Shown: positions 23,647 to 34,338 of the stretch, piece after piece
Numbering within the stretch: the stretch's first letter is position 1
Layout of the letters: each line of letters opens with the position of its first letter
DNA from: Charina bottae
Lineage: Eukaryota; Chordata; Lepidosauria; Squamata; Charinaidae
DNA length: 64,000 nucleotides
Assembly: GCA_023362775.1 (NCBI GenBank)
Contig: JALMGJ010000001.1
Coordinates: 92,760,001 to 92,824,000 of the forward strand
Direction: 5' to 3'
Notes under the pieces: model-generated
What the model saw: the letters and a program-made list of their open reading frames with translations, nothing else
Database searches by the model: none
Told to the model about the DNA's origin: nothing
Position numbers and translations under genes: made by a program

Positions 23647-24232
23647 CTGCTGCCAGTCAGTAGGGACAATATTGTGCTAGATGACGGGATTAGCAACTCC
23701 TCAGAACAGTGAGGCTGCCAAAAATGTTGGTGCATTCTTAAGACTGTTGATGGTGTTTCTGACATGGACATTAAGAATGAAGCAGACATGCAAGAAGAAT
23801 GGGCAGGTGTGTTGTGCATGCTCTACACAGAGATCACAATGATATCCTGCCATCCAGCTCCTTTTCCCCCCAAAGTCTGGCAGATGGTTGTGATTCCACC
23901 CAATGCCAATACAGCATATGGTCCCAGTTAGGTTTAAGCAGATACCATCACTCACCATCTGAAATGTCCAGCAAATCTTCCATTTCTTGCTGAATGCGCA
24001 GGAGGAGAATCTCCTGCAATAGGTCCTCGCGCAGGCTCTTGGGCATGATACCCATGCGCTCCAGGGTTTCCTCGGATAGGCGCAAGAGAGCCTTGCCAGA
24101 GATGGCATGGCTATTTGCTGCCTCCAGCAATGGGCTGCTTGGCGCTCCCAAGGTCTTCCCTCTCAGCCAGGCACACACTTCGGCTGCCGTCCACTGCGCC
24201 ACCGGCCGCCTTGCTTCCTCCTCCTTCGAGCC
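23555..24232 (-). CDS. SAM-domain protein, last two exons, gene not recognised
   Basis: Two exons join in phase: 24232-23956 and 23646-23555, across a 309-nt intron with donor gtgagt and acceptor ggcagcag. The first encodes a SAM domain with W-x4-V-x2-WL near the start and SGKALLRLSEETLERMGI in the helix 4-5 region, then a helical tail RIQQEMEDLLDIS. The second encodes 29 residues (GEIKDKIWDFLHAKRRFYN at the end) and a TGA stop. The SAM core resembles SAMD10/SAMD12 in the ALLRL...LERMGI stretch, but the flanks do not match what I remember of them. Such domains mediate protein-protein contacts. Function unknown. Upstream exons are not securely found. Confidence 0.6.
23956..24232 (-). CDS. SAM-domain exon
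   Basis: Acceptor gctccttgcag ends at 24233 and donor gtgagt starts at 23955. The 277 nt enter at phase 0 with GSKEEEARRPVAQW and leave one base. The frame is open throughout and GC-rich compared with its flanks, as expected of an exon. Confidence 0.7.
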
Positions 24233-24746
24233 CTGCAAGGAGCCAAACTGTTCTTTTAATTTATTTCTTTGGCCTTTTGTTTCACCATGTCAGCTCTCAA
24301 CTGTACAATGAAGTGAAGTTTTGCCTTCTGAATCTCTCGCTCCTTTCTTAATTCTGTCCCAATAACAGAAGTACATGAATAAAGCTACATTTGTTAAACA
24401 AGTAGGATTTTTTTTCTGTTTATTAAGTAGATTTGCAAACTAGACTGTAGTGCAAGGTTCTCAGGGCAATATATGCTTAAGAACAAAAATACAGAAAAAG
24501 TAATGAATTGCACCCCTCCCACGCAATAAGCAGGCAATACTCAAAATCTTAAAGGAAGCATTTCTTTTATGTCCTGATTTCAGGGATGAGTGAAGATTTA
24601 TTATATAGCCTAGACAACTTCTTATGAGGTGGAGTTACTGGCAATGCTTTGGAAAATACCAAAGTTGCAAAATGATACTTTTTTAGAAAATGGAAAAATT
24701 CATTGAGCTGAAGATAAGCAATCCTACAACAGAAAATAGAGGCGTA

Positions 24747-25189
24747 CAGGTAGTCCTCGACTTACGACCACAGTAGCGACCGGAAAATTCATCATTAAGC
24801 GGTGCGGTTGTTAAGTGAGGCATCATGTGACTGCACCCGATTTTACGACTTTTTGCCACAGTTGTTAAGTGAATCACCCGCAGTCGTTAAGCAGGACATC
24901 ACATGACCATGACTTGTGACCTCCTGCCAGCTTCCCCATTGACTTTGCTTGTCAGAAGCTGGCTGGGAATGTCACAAATGGTGATGATGTGACTGCAGGA
25001 CACTGCAACTGTTGTAAGGGCAAGCTGGTTGCCAAGTGCCTGGATCGCGATCACATGACCGCAGGGACGCTGCAATGGTCGTAAGTGCAAGGACTGGTCG
25101 TAAGTGCAAGGACCAGTCGTAAGTCACTTTTTTCAGCGCCATCATAACCTTGATCGCTAAATGAATGGCCGTAAGTTGAGGACTACCTG
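24747..25189. mobile_element. DNA transposon (non-autonomous), TA flanks
   Basis: Inverted ends CAGGTAGTCCTCGACTTACG and rc gtaagttgaggactacctg enclose 443 bp rich in gttgtaag/cttacgac motifs. TA stands on both sides (24745-24746, 25190-25191). No coding capacity. The superfamily is not settled; TA flanks suggest Tc1/mariner or a similar group. Confidence 0.7.
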
Positions 25190-25367
25190 TATAGGCTGGA
25201 ATCACAATGTTCCTCCAAAGGAGCTTACTGTACCAATCCTAACGTCAGTTACATAGACCACCAGAAGACAGGCATTACACTATGATCACTGGAATATTGT
25301 AGGATGTACATAGCAAGATGTTATTCTATAGGGTAACTTTTTAACTCTCTGCTCTGAGAGCTTAAGG

Positions 25368-25702
25368 CAGAGCTTTCCAAACTTTTCATGTTGGTGACAC
25401 ACTTTTTAGACATGCATAATTTCGCGACACACTCTTGCAGCAGGGCATAATTTCGCGACACACTCTTACAGCAGGGCACAAGGCAGGCACTAGGACCTAC
25501 GTGGAATCACAGCAGGTTTGGAGGCAGCAAGACACAAGGCAGGCACTAGGACCTGCGTGGAATCCTGGCAGGGTGGGTTTGGAGGCAGCAAGGCACAAGG
25601 CAGGCACTAGGACCTGCACGGAATCCTGGCAGGGCAGGTTTGGAGGCAGCAAGGCACAAGGCAGGCACTAGGACCTGCGTGGAATCCTGGCTAACACTAA
25701 CG
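25368..25702. mobile_element. hAT-like element with minisatellite, right end missing
   Basis: Starts with the end CAGAGCTTTCCAAACTTTTC shared with 41213. It contains about four units of a 56-62-bp repeat (aaggcaggcactaggacctg) and runs into a second element start at 25703. Confidence 0.6.
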
Positions 25703-25837
25703 CAGAGCTTTCCAAATTGTGTGCCGGGACACGTTAGTGTGTCGGCTGCAGTGTCTGGGTGTGTCGCGGCTGCTGCTGCCTCCAAGCCCTGCCAGGATTC
25801 CACGCAGGTCCTAGTGCCTGCCTTGTGCCTTGCTGCC
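25703..25837. mobile_element. Second hAT-like element start, truncated
   Basis: Begins CAGAGCTTTCCAAATTGTG and follows the 41802 element until it is cut by the 75-bp inverted repeat at 25838. Confidence 0.55.
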
Positions 25838-26045
25838 TTCCAAGTTGGCATAAATGGATTCCTTGACCCCTCTCTCAAACCACCTATCTTCTCTGTCTAA
25901 AATGTGAACATTAATGTCCTCAAAACAATGTTTTCTATGTTTCTAAATGTTAAATAAACAATGTTTCTAAAATGTTCACATTTTAGACAGAGAAGATAGG
26001 TGGTTTGAGAGAGGGGTCAAGGAATCCATTTATGCCAACTTGGAA
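25838..26045. repeat. 75-bp perfect inverted repeat with 58-bp spacer
   Basis: Arms 25838-25912 and 25971-26045 are exact reverse complements by eye, from ttccaagttggcataaatgg to tgtgaacatt. The spacer is AT-rich. Confidence 0.92.
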
Positions 26046-26220
26046 AATCCTTCCTTGAATAGAGGTGGGGGCCTCAGGCACAACCTTTCCCCTATCTTCC
26101 TTCCTGCTTTGTCTTCTGTGCCCAGGAAGGTTAAGACCATTTCGCAAGCTCAACAGCAGCATGGTAATCTTAACAATCCTCCTTTAGATGATAAAAGGAC
26201 TTAAAATAACATCTCAATAT

Positions 26221-26383
26221 AACCATGACCTAGCCCCAGGTGCAAGGTCACACAGCCACCCTAGAAACATATTTAAGGATTCCCTTACTAACTTTACTCA
26301 GACTGAAGAAGCTCCTTGGATAAGGAGTGAAACGTTTCTACTGAGAAAATAGAAATCCAGTTGACATGATTCAAGCCACAGAC
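26221..26383. repeat. Second copy of the 160-bp repeat
   Basis: Starts aaccatgacctagcccc and ends gattcaagccacagac, as at 822-981, with a handful of differences at most. It stands alone here. Confidence 0.6.
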
Positions 26384-26406
26384 TGTTCCACCTGGATGAC
26401 TGAGAA

Positions 26407-26890
26407 CCTTCATTGACACACACTCACACACTTATAGGACAGACTGCCCTCGGCAGGAGCCGGCCGCGCTGAGGGGCTTCAGCCACACCACTCCGCCCCT
26501 CGCCACCCGCTGAAGCCCCTCAGCATGGTCAGCTCCTGCCAGGGCGCTCTGTCCTGTGAGTGTGTGTGTGTGTGTATGTGAGAAGCAGGAGCGGCCACCC
26601 TGGGGAGCTTCAGCGGGTAGCAAGGGGCTGAAGCAGCCGAGCGCTGCCGGATTCTCCTGCTCAGCGACCCGCCAACTCTCCTCCCTAGGCCAAGCCCGAT
26701 CAGATGCGCACACATACACACACACGCACCCCATACGCTCTTTCTCCAGCCTCCCCATGACCAAATGCACCCGGACCTGTTGCAGGGAGGCTGGAGAAAG
26801 AGGGTGTGGGGTGCGTGTGTGTGTGTGTGTGTGCGCGTGATTACGCTGAGCAAGTAATCTGCGCGCGCACACACACACGCACCCTCTTTC
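26407..26890. repeat. Cluster of GC-rich hairpins bounded by (CA)n/(GT)n
   Basis: Successive inverted repeats: gctgaggggcttcagc with gctgaagcccctcagc (about 26468-26525), ctttctccagcctccc with gggaggctggagaaag (about 26740-26799), and gattac/gtaatc in a gcgcg context (about 26838-26868). Alternating purine-pyrimidine runs lie between them. No gene seen; open frames here are repeats of the CA runs. Confidence 0.75.
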
Positions 26891-26899
26891 CACAACTTT

Positions 26900-27234
26900 T
26901 CCCTGGCCTCACCACTGCTGGGCAGACAATCTCAGGATCAGGTAAGGAGGCAGGAACCTGGACTGTGGTGCTGCTTCTGCTGCTGGGATCGCACGTGGCA
27001 ACTGGGCTTCCAGTTGCCGCGCTGATAGGGCCTCTTCCGGGCTGCCTCCAATGGCAAGTCCGGCTCCAGTCCTCCTTCCTGTCTTCCTGTCCTCCTTCCC
27101 GCCGGGTTTAAAAAAGGGACAAAATGGAGATTTTGATCAAAACGACGGGACGGTGGAAAAATGCTAAAATAACGGGACTGTCCCGTTCAAAACGGGACGT
27201 ATGGTCACCCTATCCACTTCAGAACCCCAGGATT
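26900..27234. other. GC-rich stretch followed by an aacgggac repeat end
   Basis: 27110-27215 contains repeated acgggac/gtcccgtt around tatggtcaccct, like the end of an old DNA transposon. The family is not identified. Confidence 0.35.
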
Positions 27235-27575
27235 TCTTTTTTTCTGCCAAATTCTACACCAGTTGAAGCTTCTGGATGGTCCTGGAGCATGATATACAGT
27301 AATCTGTCCTGGAAGTTACCAAAGCATAGTAACTATGACCAGGTTACTCCTGCCCCAAAAACCTTTGGCTAGCAAAAAAAGTGAAGATGCGATTATCTGG
27401 CTGATGCCACTAAGATGTCTGAAAATGTTGGTTCAGGAAATATTCTCAAACTCCTTTGGGGTGAATAGCAACCCCATCCAGAACTGGCTGAACAATCATA
27501 TCTTGTTCCGAGTAATTACCTACCCATTGGAGCACTCAGTCACTACCTATCTCACTCAGGGGTAAGGTATAGATA
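27235..27575 (-). mobile_element. Old CR1/L2-type LINE fragment
   Basis: Stretches such as accagttgaagcttctggat and caaccccatccagaactgg match the RT-coding part of the better-preserved minus-strand copies. Heavily decayed. Confidence 0.5.
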
Positions 27576-28328
27576 TTAAAGAGCAGGGAGAAGAGGGTAC
27601 TCTAAGATCAGATTTCCCACCCTCACTACTACTTTCTAAAACTGCATTCTGCAGGATAAGAGAGGAAAACCTTATTGCTACAGATTCCAATCTCCTAAGC
27701 TTGTTTGGCTGGTTACCAAGGCTGATAGCATCAAAGCTGCTGTTGGGAGATCAAAGAAATGCCTGCTGACTATCTTTAGACCAAAGTCAGGTTGATCAAG
27801 ATTGTTCTCCTGCCATAGCCTATTGCAAAACAAAGCTTGAAATTAGTCTAAACTTATTTAATCTAATACTGCCTAGACTTCAACTACTAGTGCCATCCAC
27901 CAGTTTTGCTCAAAAAAGGATGCATTTGTGACCAAGCCATTATTAAGAAATCTTCTAGGTTCAGCTGATTTCACAAGAAATACTGTAAAATCAACTAAAA
28001 CCTGGACAAAAACTAAATCAATGCAATAAATACACTGTAATGGCTAAACGAACAAAAGTCTCTGGCCGACACCAACGTATTCGGTCGTAATATTTCTACA
28101 GGTTCGTTTCTGTCCCTTGAGGGAGTATGGAGTTACAAAAATTATTATTCATTACTAACTAGTAGAAATTACTGAAGAGCTTGGAAGGAATCCATAGTTT
28201 AGTAACACAGCATCTGTTCTGTGTACAGAGCGGACCAGATTCAGTAACTGTCATTTTCAGGAAAAGTTATTCATTGATAAAGAGGATGGAGAAGACCCTT
28301 TTTCATCAGACGTCCTGGAACACAATGT

Positions 28329-28599
28329 CAGGTGGTTTAGTTTTACCTGACATGAAGCAGCCTCTGAGGCTCCCACTTTCTATTACTGGCCTAACGGCAC
28401 CTCCATTATCGCTTGGAGTTCTGATCAAGGGCTTGAGCAGCACTTCGGACTCATTCTCCAAACGGTGCCTCAGAACATGCAGAAGCAGCTGCTTTAAGTT
28501 GTTGCAGGTGGGTGCTACATTCACCCTCCTGCATGCTTCCAAGCACTTTTCGGAGACTGAATGCAAAGCGCTGTACAGCACTATGTAATCTAAGATGAG
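28329..28599 (-). other. Possible coding exon, minus strand
   Basis: An open frame reads YIVLYSALHSVSEKCLEACR and on through a helix-rich segment to GCFMS, then a good donor tcag|gtaaaa (exon end about 28329, phase 1). A candidate acceptor, catcttag, lies at about 28591. Its exit phase does not match the entry of the SAM exon, so at least one exon would be missing between them. It may belong to the SAM gene or be a chance frame. Confidence 0.3.
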
Positions 28600-28816
28600 G
28601 TCTTAGAGGTGGAGTAATGGATAAGTGCATTTTGGCAAGAATAAATCTAATGTAAATAGTTAGCCATTCTTTTTACTCTAAATCGTACAAGTTCCAGTTC
28701 CAGAATCTGCACTCTGTAGAAGGACGAAACGTTTATTGCAGATTGCTGGAGCCAGAGGAAGAAAAGGAGGCAGAGTCCGAAGTGCTTAGTTAATTTCCAG
28801 GAAGAGGAGTGCTCAC

Positions 28817-28955
28817 CTTCTCTGAGCATGCAGGCTCTCCCCGTGATTCCTCCATGCCATTCAAGTCTCCCAATCCCCTCTTAGAGTTGCTCTCCATCAG
28901 GATCATGGGCTGAAGGAGGCCGACACACAGTGTTGTGAAGCACGTGGACAGTATG
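28817..28955 (-). other. Possible exon, minus strand
   Basis: The stretch between acceptor cgttaacag and donor gaag|gtgagc is open in one frame, with possible starts in MILMESNSKRGLGDL. Good splice signals on both sides make it an exon candidate for a 5' or second exon of the SAM gene. No family is recognised. Confidence 0.3.
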
Positions 28956-29299
28956 CTGTTAACGAAGCAGAAAGAGTCATTTTAAGGAAAGGATCCTGGT
29001 GTCCTTCGGTATACACAGCACAAGTGTTTTTGTGTTGGGTTCATAGTGCAGTAGGCTGCCAGCCAGTGAGTTAATACTAAGGTCTGCCATCAACAGAGCT
29101 TAAAAGTCACCCTTCTGTCTAAAAGCTGGAACCCCATCGCCAGGCCTCCCTTCCCTAAAGCAAGGTCAACAATCCAGCACAACATGTTGACATGTGATGG
29201 GAGAAGGTTAACGGGAGCCAAGTGCCCCAGGGTTAAAGTCCTCTTTCCGTTTTACCTCTTGCTCAGCAAGGGCTATGCTTTTCCTTGCCCCTTGGCACT

Positions 29300-30058
29300 C
29301 CTTTCCTTTCATGTCATGTAAGGGAACATAAGGCCCCAGGAGGGCCTTTGCACAGGTTCATCTTGTGTGCCGGCTGCACCCTTTCCTCTATCAGGAGGCC
29401 CTTCAGACAGTCACTCATGCCCCGGTTCACCTCACAAGTGGATTATTGCACTGTGTTCTACATGGGGCTGCCCTTGAAGCTAGTTCAAAATGCAACGGTG
29501 CAAGCAGTAACGGGCGCCACTCGGTGTGCCCACGTGTCACCACTGCTACGTGAGCTGCACTGGCTGCCAGTCGGCTTCTGAGTGCAATTCAAGGTGCTGG
29601 TTATTACCTATAAAGCCCTGTCTGGCATAGGACCTGGATATCCGAGAGACCACTTGTCTCCAATCGTTTCTGCCCACCCAGGATATTCCAGCAGATTGGA
29701 TGCGCTCCAGGTCCCCTCCGTTAAACTTTGTCATCTTGTGGGACTGAGGAAGCGTGCCTTCTCTGTTGCGGCCCCCACCCTCTGGAACAGCATCCCTCAG
29801 AGATAAGGACGGCACCCTCTCTCTAGGGTTCCGGAAAGCTTTGAACACCTGGCTTTGGTCCCAGACCTGGGTTGATGTTTATGGTTTGCTTAAGGCCCCT
29901 GTGTTGTTTTGTTAATTCTGTTGTTTACCAGATTATTTTAGTCTGGGCTGTCTGTGTGATTCAATGTTTTTAGCTGCTTTTATGTTTTCCCTAGTTTTGT
30001 ACGCCACCCAGAGTCCACTGGAGTTGAGCAGCCAATAAATGTAAATAAATAAATAAAT
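29300..30058 (+). mobile_element. CR1/L2-type LINE, plus strand
   Basis: RT C-terminal segment in two frames (REALQTVTHAP-like, LRELHWLPVGF, then [19 protein letters not shown]), followed by the 3' end cgccacccagagtccactgg and (AAAT)n tail. More diverged than the minus-strand copies. Confidence 0.75.
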
Positions 30059-30090
30059 GATGATGTAATTCACATTTGATTTCCCTCTAG

Positions 30091-30528
30091 TGATGGAGTC
30101 TTGAAGGTTAATAAATGAACTCCAAGCAGCTAACAACAATCTTGCAGAGTAGAAGCATGAACCAGCAGGGAACTTGCACTTTAAGCTTAATTGCATTCAG
30201 AAATAAATTCAGTCTTCACACATTAGTTAGATGAAGAAAAATAGAGATAACTTACATTTATTCAGTAGATCTGGATACGAGTAGATTCATAGTAGATTTG
30301 CGTGCAAGCGAGATGGAATGGATGAAAGCTGCATGGTGCAGCCCTCCTGCTTGCAGATGTGCCCAAGGAGTAATGGAGGTTGTCAATCCCCCAAACCGAG
30401 GAGGAGGAGGAGGAAGAAATCAGGTGACTCAGGTAACATCCCACAAGCACAGTAGAGATGCGTTTACTAGAAAGACCCCCTATTATGCTTATGAGCCAAT
30501 GCTGAGTTGACTCCTGATAATCCCAACA
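30091..30528 (-). repeat. Copia 3' LTR (minus sense)
   Basis: 438 bp copy of the 33077 LTR. The purine tract gagaaagggg (minus sense) adjoins it at 30539-30530. Confidence 0.9.
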
Positions 30529-33060
30529 CCCCTTTCTCAAATTAGCATGTCTCAGAGTCCACAAGGTTCAACTTCTTCCGCAGTTCTTGGTAACTGCTCT
30601 TTGGCAACGGCTTCGTGAGAATGTCCGCAGTCATGTTCCTTGTGGGACAATAGTCTAGTCTGACTATTCCTTGCTCTTGCAAGTTTCTTACTGCATGATA
30701 CTTAACATCAGTGTGTTTAGTTCTCCCATTAATCCTTTCTGACTGTGAGGGCCTAATACAATTTTGGTTGTCCATAGACCTGAATAGGGGTAGATTCCTC
30801 TATCCTCATGTCTTCAAGCAGTAGCTTGAGCCATGAAACCTCTTTGCATGTTTCTGCTGCTGACACATATTCCGCCTCTGTGGATGAATGTGCGACTGTA
30901 TCTTGCTTATGGCTTCCCCAGCTTACTGCCCCTCCCCCATATAAAAATACATGCCCACTAGTGGATTTATGGTCAGTAACATCTTCTGCCCAATCTGAAT
31001 CTGTAAACCCCACTAGTTTTGGATTGTCTGTGGCTGGTAGCTTTAGTTTTAGGTGTATGGTGCCCTTTAGGTACCTTCCCACCCACTTAATACCAGTCCA
31101 GTCTCTGTGTGGGTGTGCTAGTCTTTCTGCATGAAAGACTGCAGCTGCTATGTCTGGCCTAGTGGTAGTGGCTAGATACAATAGCTTACCTATGGTGCTT
31201 TTATAGCCATTGCGCTCTGGTAAGAGTTCACTAGGTTCCTGTTGCTTGTGGAAACCTGTTTCCATTGGTGTTGGCCTACACCTCTCTGCCATTTCTGCAT
31301 CTTGTATAGAGACAGGGATCAGCCTGGCCTTGAACAAAGCCTTGCTTAAGAAGTACTTGGTTCAACTTCTTATTCCATGCTCTTGCTGCTTGCTTCAGGC
31401 CATAATTCCCCTTTTGAAGTTTGCAAACGAGTTGCTGCATCTTGGGATTGGCGAAGCCTGGAGGTTGTAGCATGTACAGTTCTTCCTCTATCTCTCCATG
31501 CAGAAATTCAGTTTTTACATCCAGGTGCTCAACACTCATGTTCCTGGAAGCTGCTAGACTCAGGAGCATTCTGATTGTGGTATGTTTTACAACAGGAGCA
31601 AAACATTCATCATAATCAAGTCCGTATTTTTGTGAATAGCCTTTTGTGACTAGTCTAGCTTTGTATCTTTGTACTTCTCCATTTTCATCTTGTTTGGCTT
31701 TCAAAACCCATTTGCATCCTATGGCTTTCTTGCCTTTTGGTAGTTTTGTCAAAGTCCATGTTTTGTTCTTGTGTAGAGCTTCTAGCTCTTCTTGTGCTGC
31801 TTCCTTCCACTTGCTTGCTTCACCTGGTGGCATTTGCTACACTTCGTTCCACGATGCAGGTTCTCTTGGTAACAACGACCTTGTGAGGTAGGTGAGTCTC
31901 TTGGCTGGAACTCCTTTGTTGGGTCGTGATGAGCATCTTGGAGCAGGTTCAGGAGTGGCACTTGGTGGTTCAACCCCTTCTGCATCCTCGGCTCGTCATC
32001 TGACTCTGGTGGAGTTTCTGCCTGGGCTTCTATCTCCCTCTGGGTTGGTGTGGTGGTTGTGTCTCCAGATGTTGGGCTAAACATCTCAAGCTGGTAACTG
32101 CCGCCATTGGTTTCTGTGCAGTCATCATCAGCATGACTATGGTAGCCTTTCTCTCGTTCATCGAAAGACACCACTCTGCATGTGCTTACTTTTCCTGTCT
32201 TTGGGTTCAGGATTCTGTATCCCTTGCTTCCTGGAGCATACCCGATCATGATGCCTTCTTCAGCTCTGGGGTCTAGTTTGGATCTCTAGCTCATGTTTAC
32301 CCTTCATTGCTAGGTAACCAATGTCTCTGCTAGACAATCGATTGTTATGCAAATTCTCTTGCCTCCAACATTCCAATCTAATTGCTCCTAGCAGATGAGA
32401 AAAAAATTTCCTTTCTAAATTCAAACCAGCAACGAAAGGAAAAAATCTATTTGGTAACGTGCTTAGCCAAAAAGACATCTTAAGTTTTTCATTCATGAGA
32501 TTCTCAACTGTGCTCATCTGATCAAAGATTCCCTGTATTCTGATCACATGGTCATTTACATTTCCACTGTCTTCCAATTTACATGCATGCAGTTCTCGCA
32601 ACAAAGAAATCACTTTTTGATCATCAGCTTCTGAATACAGGGTGCATAAATTCTCAATCATTTCCTTAGCAGTAGAAATATTTTTAATCTCTGCTAATCT
32701 GTGATCTGGAAGAGATCTAGCAATGAGAATTTTAGCTCTCTTATCCTTTTTCTTCTGTTGTTTATTGGCTTCCTCCCCATCCTCTGGTTTTGGTTCTGGT
32801 GAATCCAGAGCATCCAAACGATCTTCAAAATCTAGCTGTATCCTTACTGAACAGCCATGCTGAGTAATTATCTTCAGTCAATTTAGTACTGGGGGAGCCC
32901 CCTCCTCTTTCTCCATTGTTTAGAGAGAGGGGGGAAAATCTGAACTTAGCTTTTTAAATGTGCAAGTTGCTTCCCTTTTTTGTGGCTGTGAGGCCAACAA
33001 AAAAAACTTTTCAAGAGATCAGTACTGCACTGGTTTGTACTGGTTTGTACTGGTCTTGTA

Positions 33061-33075
33061 CTGGGCCCATAACCC
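33061..33075 (-). promoter_or_regulatory. Primer-binding site for half initiator tRNA-Met
   Basis: The plus strand reads ctgggcccataaccc, the anticodon arm of eukaryotic initiator tRNA-Met, one base from the LTR. The minus-strand RNA would thus pair with an internal tRNA segment rather than its 3' end, as known for Drosophila copia. Confidence 0.75.
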
Positions 33076-33076
33076 T

Positions 33077-33510
33077 TGATGGAGTCTTGAAGGTTAATAA
33101 AAGAACTCCAAGCAGCTAACAACAAACTTGCAGAGTAGAAGCGTGAACCAGCAGGGAACTTGCACTTTAAGCTTAATTGCATTCAGAAATAAATTCAGTC
33201 TTCACACATTAGTTAGATGAAGAAAAATAAAGATAGCTTACATTTATTCAGTAGATCTGGATACGAATAGATTCATAGTAGATCTGCGTGCAAGCGAGAT
33301 GGAATGGACGAGAGCTGCATGGTGCAGCCCTCCTGCTTGCAGGTGTGCCCGAAGCGTAATGGAGAATGAGAATCCCCAAACCAAGGAGGAGGAAGAGGAA
33401 ATCAGGTGACCCGGGTAACATCCCACAAGCACAGTAGAGATGCGTTTACTAGAAAGACCCAGTATTATGCTTATGAGACAATGCTGAGTTGACTCCTGAT
33501 AATCCCAACA
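33077..33510 (-). repeat. Copia 5' LTR (minus sense)
   Basis: 434 bp, TG...CA ends, highly similar to 30091-30528 with a few small indels. Confidence 0.9.
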
Positions 33511-33515
33511 TCTAG

Positions 33516-34204
33516 TACCAGGTGAAATCTTAGCCATTTTGATAAACATAAACTTACTTTTTTGAAATATTTTTTAACTGGGGAGACATTGCATAGCCTA
33601 GGAAAAAACATGTTCATATGCCCACTAGGGTCAAATGAAACCAAAGGCTGGTATTTAATGGAACAGGAGTTTCTTAAATATGGGATGCTAAAAACAAGTC
33701 TTGGAGTATGGGACAAAGCTAGCAAACCTCACCCTGTCACCTTCCAAAAGGCACCTTTTCATACAACAATCACCTTTCTTCAATATCTTGCCCAATCCTA
33801 GTACCCAAATAGAACACAAAGCTTATCTAAGCCCTCTTCCAGCCAGCCTGCCTTAAAAGAAATAGCCAATAGTGCACTGAAGGCATTGGAACGGATGTAG
33901 TCCTGACAATCCTTGGTGCCAATTGGGTTACTTACACACAGCCTGGGCTGACTGGCTGCTAGAATGCATTCAAAGTGTGAGAGTTAGAGAGTGGGAAGCA
34001 AAATGATTCAACAGAAACCCTTGGAGCCTCACCGTCTGTCAGAAGCTGTGTACAAAATCCTCCTCCCTCTTACAAGCACAAATGAAAGAAAAGATGGGGT
34101 GGCTGTGATATCGACATATGTAGCTTGTTCCCCCAATCTAGTCCTTTCTGATGAATGGACCACAAGCCCCGTCATCCCTAAGCAGCCTAGTGAATGGCTT
34201 AGAG
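33516..34204. other. Intergenic or intronic, nothing recognised
   Basis: No element or exon found between the copia copy and the MITE. Confidence 0.45.
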
Positions 34205-34338
34205 CAGTGTTTTGCAAACTTGGGAACTTTAAGATGTGTGGACTTCAACTCCCAGAATTCCCCAACCAGCATGCTGGCTGGGGAATTCTGAGAGTTGAAG
34301 TCCACACATCTTAAAGTTCCCAAGTTTGCAAAACACTG
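34205..34338. mobile_element. Palindromic hAT MITE, copy 4
   Basis: Same family, with the longest arms (134 bp) and a centre at agcatgct. Flanks gcttagag and acttagag match at 7 of 8. Confidence 0.82.

Larger units (their letters stand above)
30091..33510 (-). mobile_element. Ty1/copia LTR retrotransposon, internally deleted
   Basis: Two LTRs of about 435 bp (33510-33077 and 30528-30091, minus sense TGTTGGG...CATCA) are flanked by a 5-bp duplication tctag (30086-30090, 33511-33515). Next to the upstream LTR is a primer site; before the downstream LTR is a purine tract (30539-30529). In order on the minus strand are a gag segment (about 32817-32300), the end of an integrase (GYAPGSKGYRILN, 32249-), RT (31833-31276) and RNase H (about 31200-30542, including FTDSDWA and HSSTEAEYV). 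Protease and most of integrase are gone, and the frame is broken several times. Confidence 0.92.

Noticed and set aside
26432..26895. Long open frames rich in Cys-Val and Thr-His
   Set aside because: Translations of CA/GT repeats in a hairpin cluster, not genes.
28650..28815. LTR-like sequence with an AATAAA-type signal (minus strand)
   Set aside because: No second LTR, terminal motif or duplication seen.
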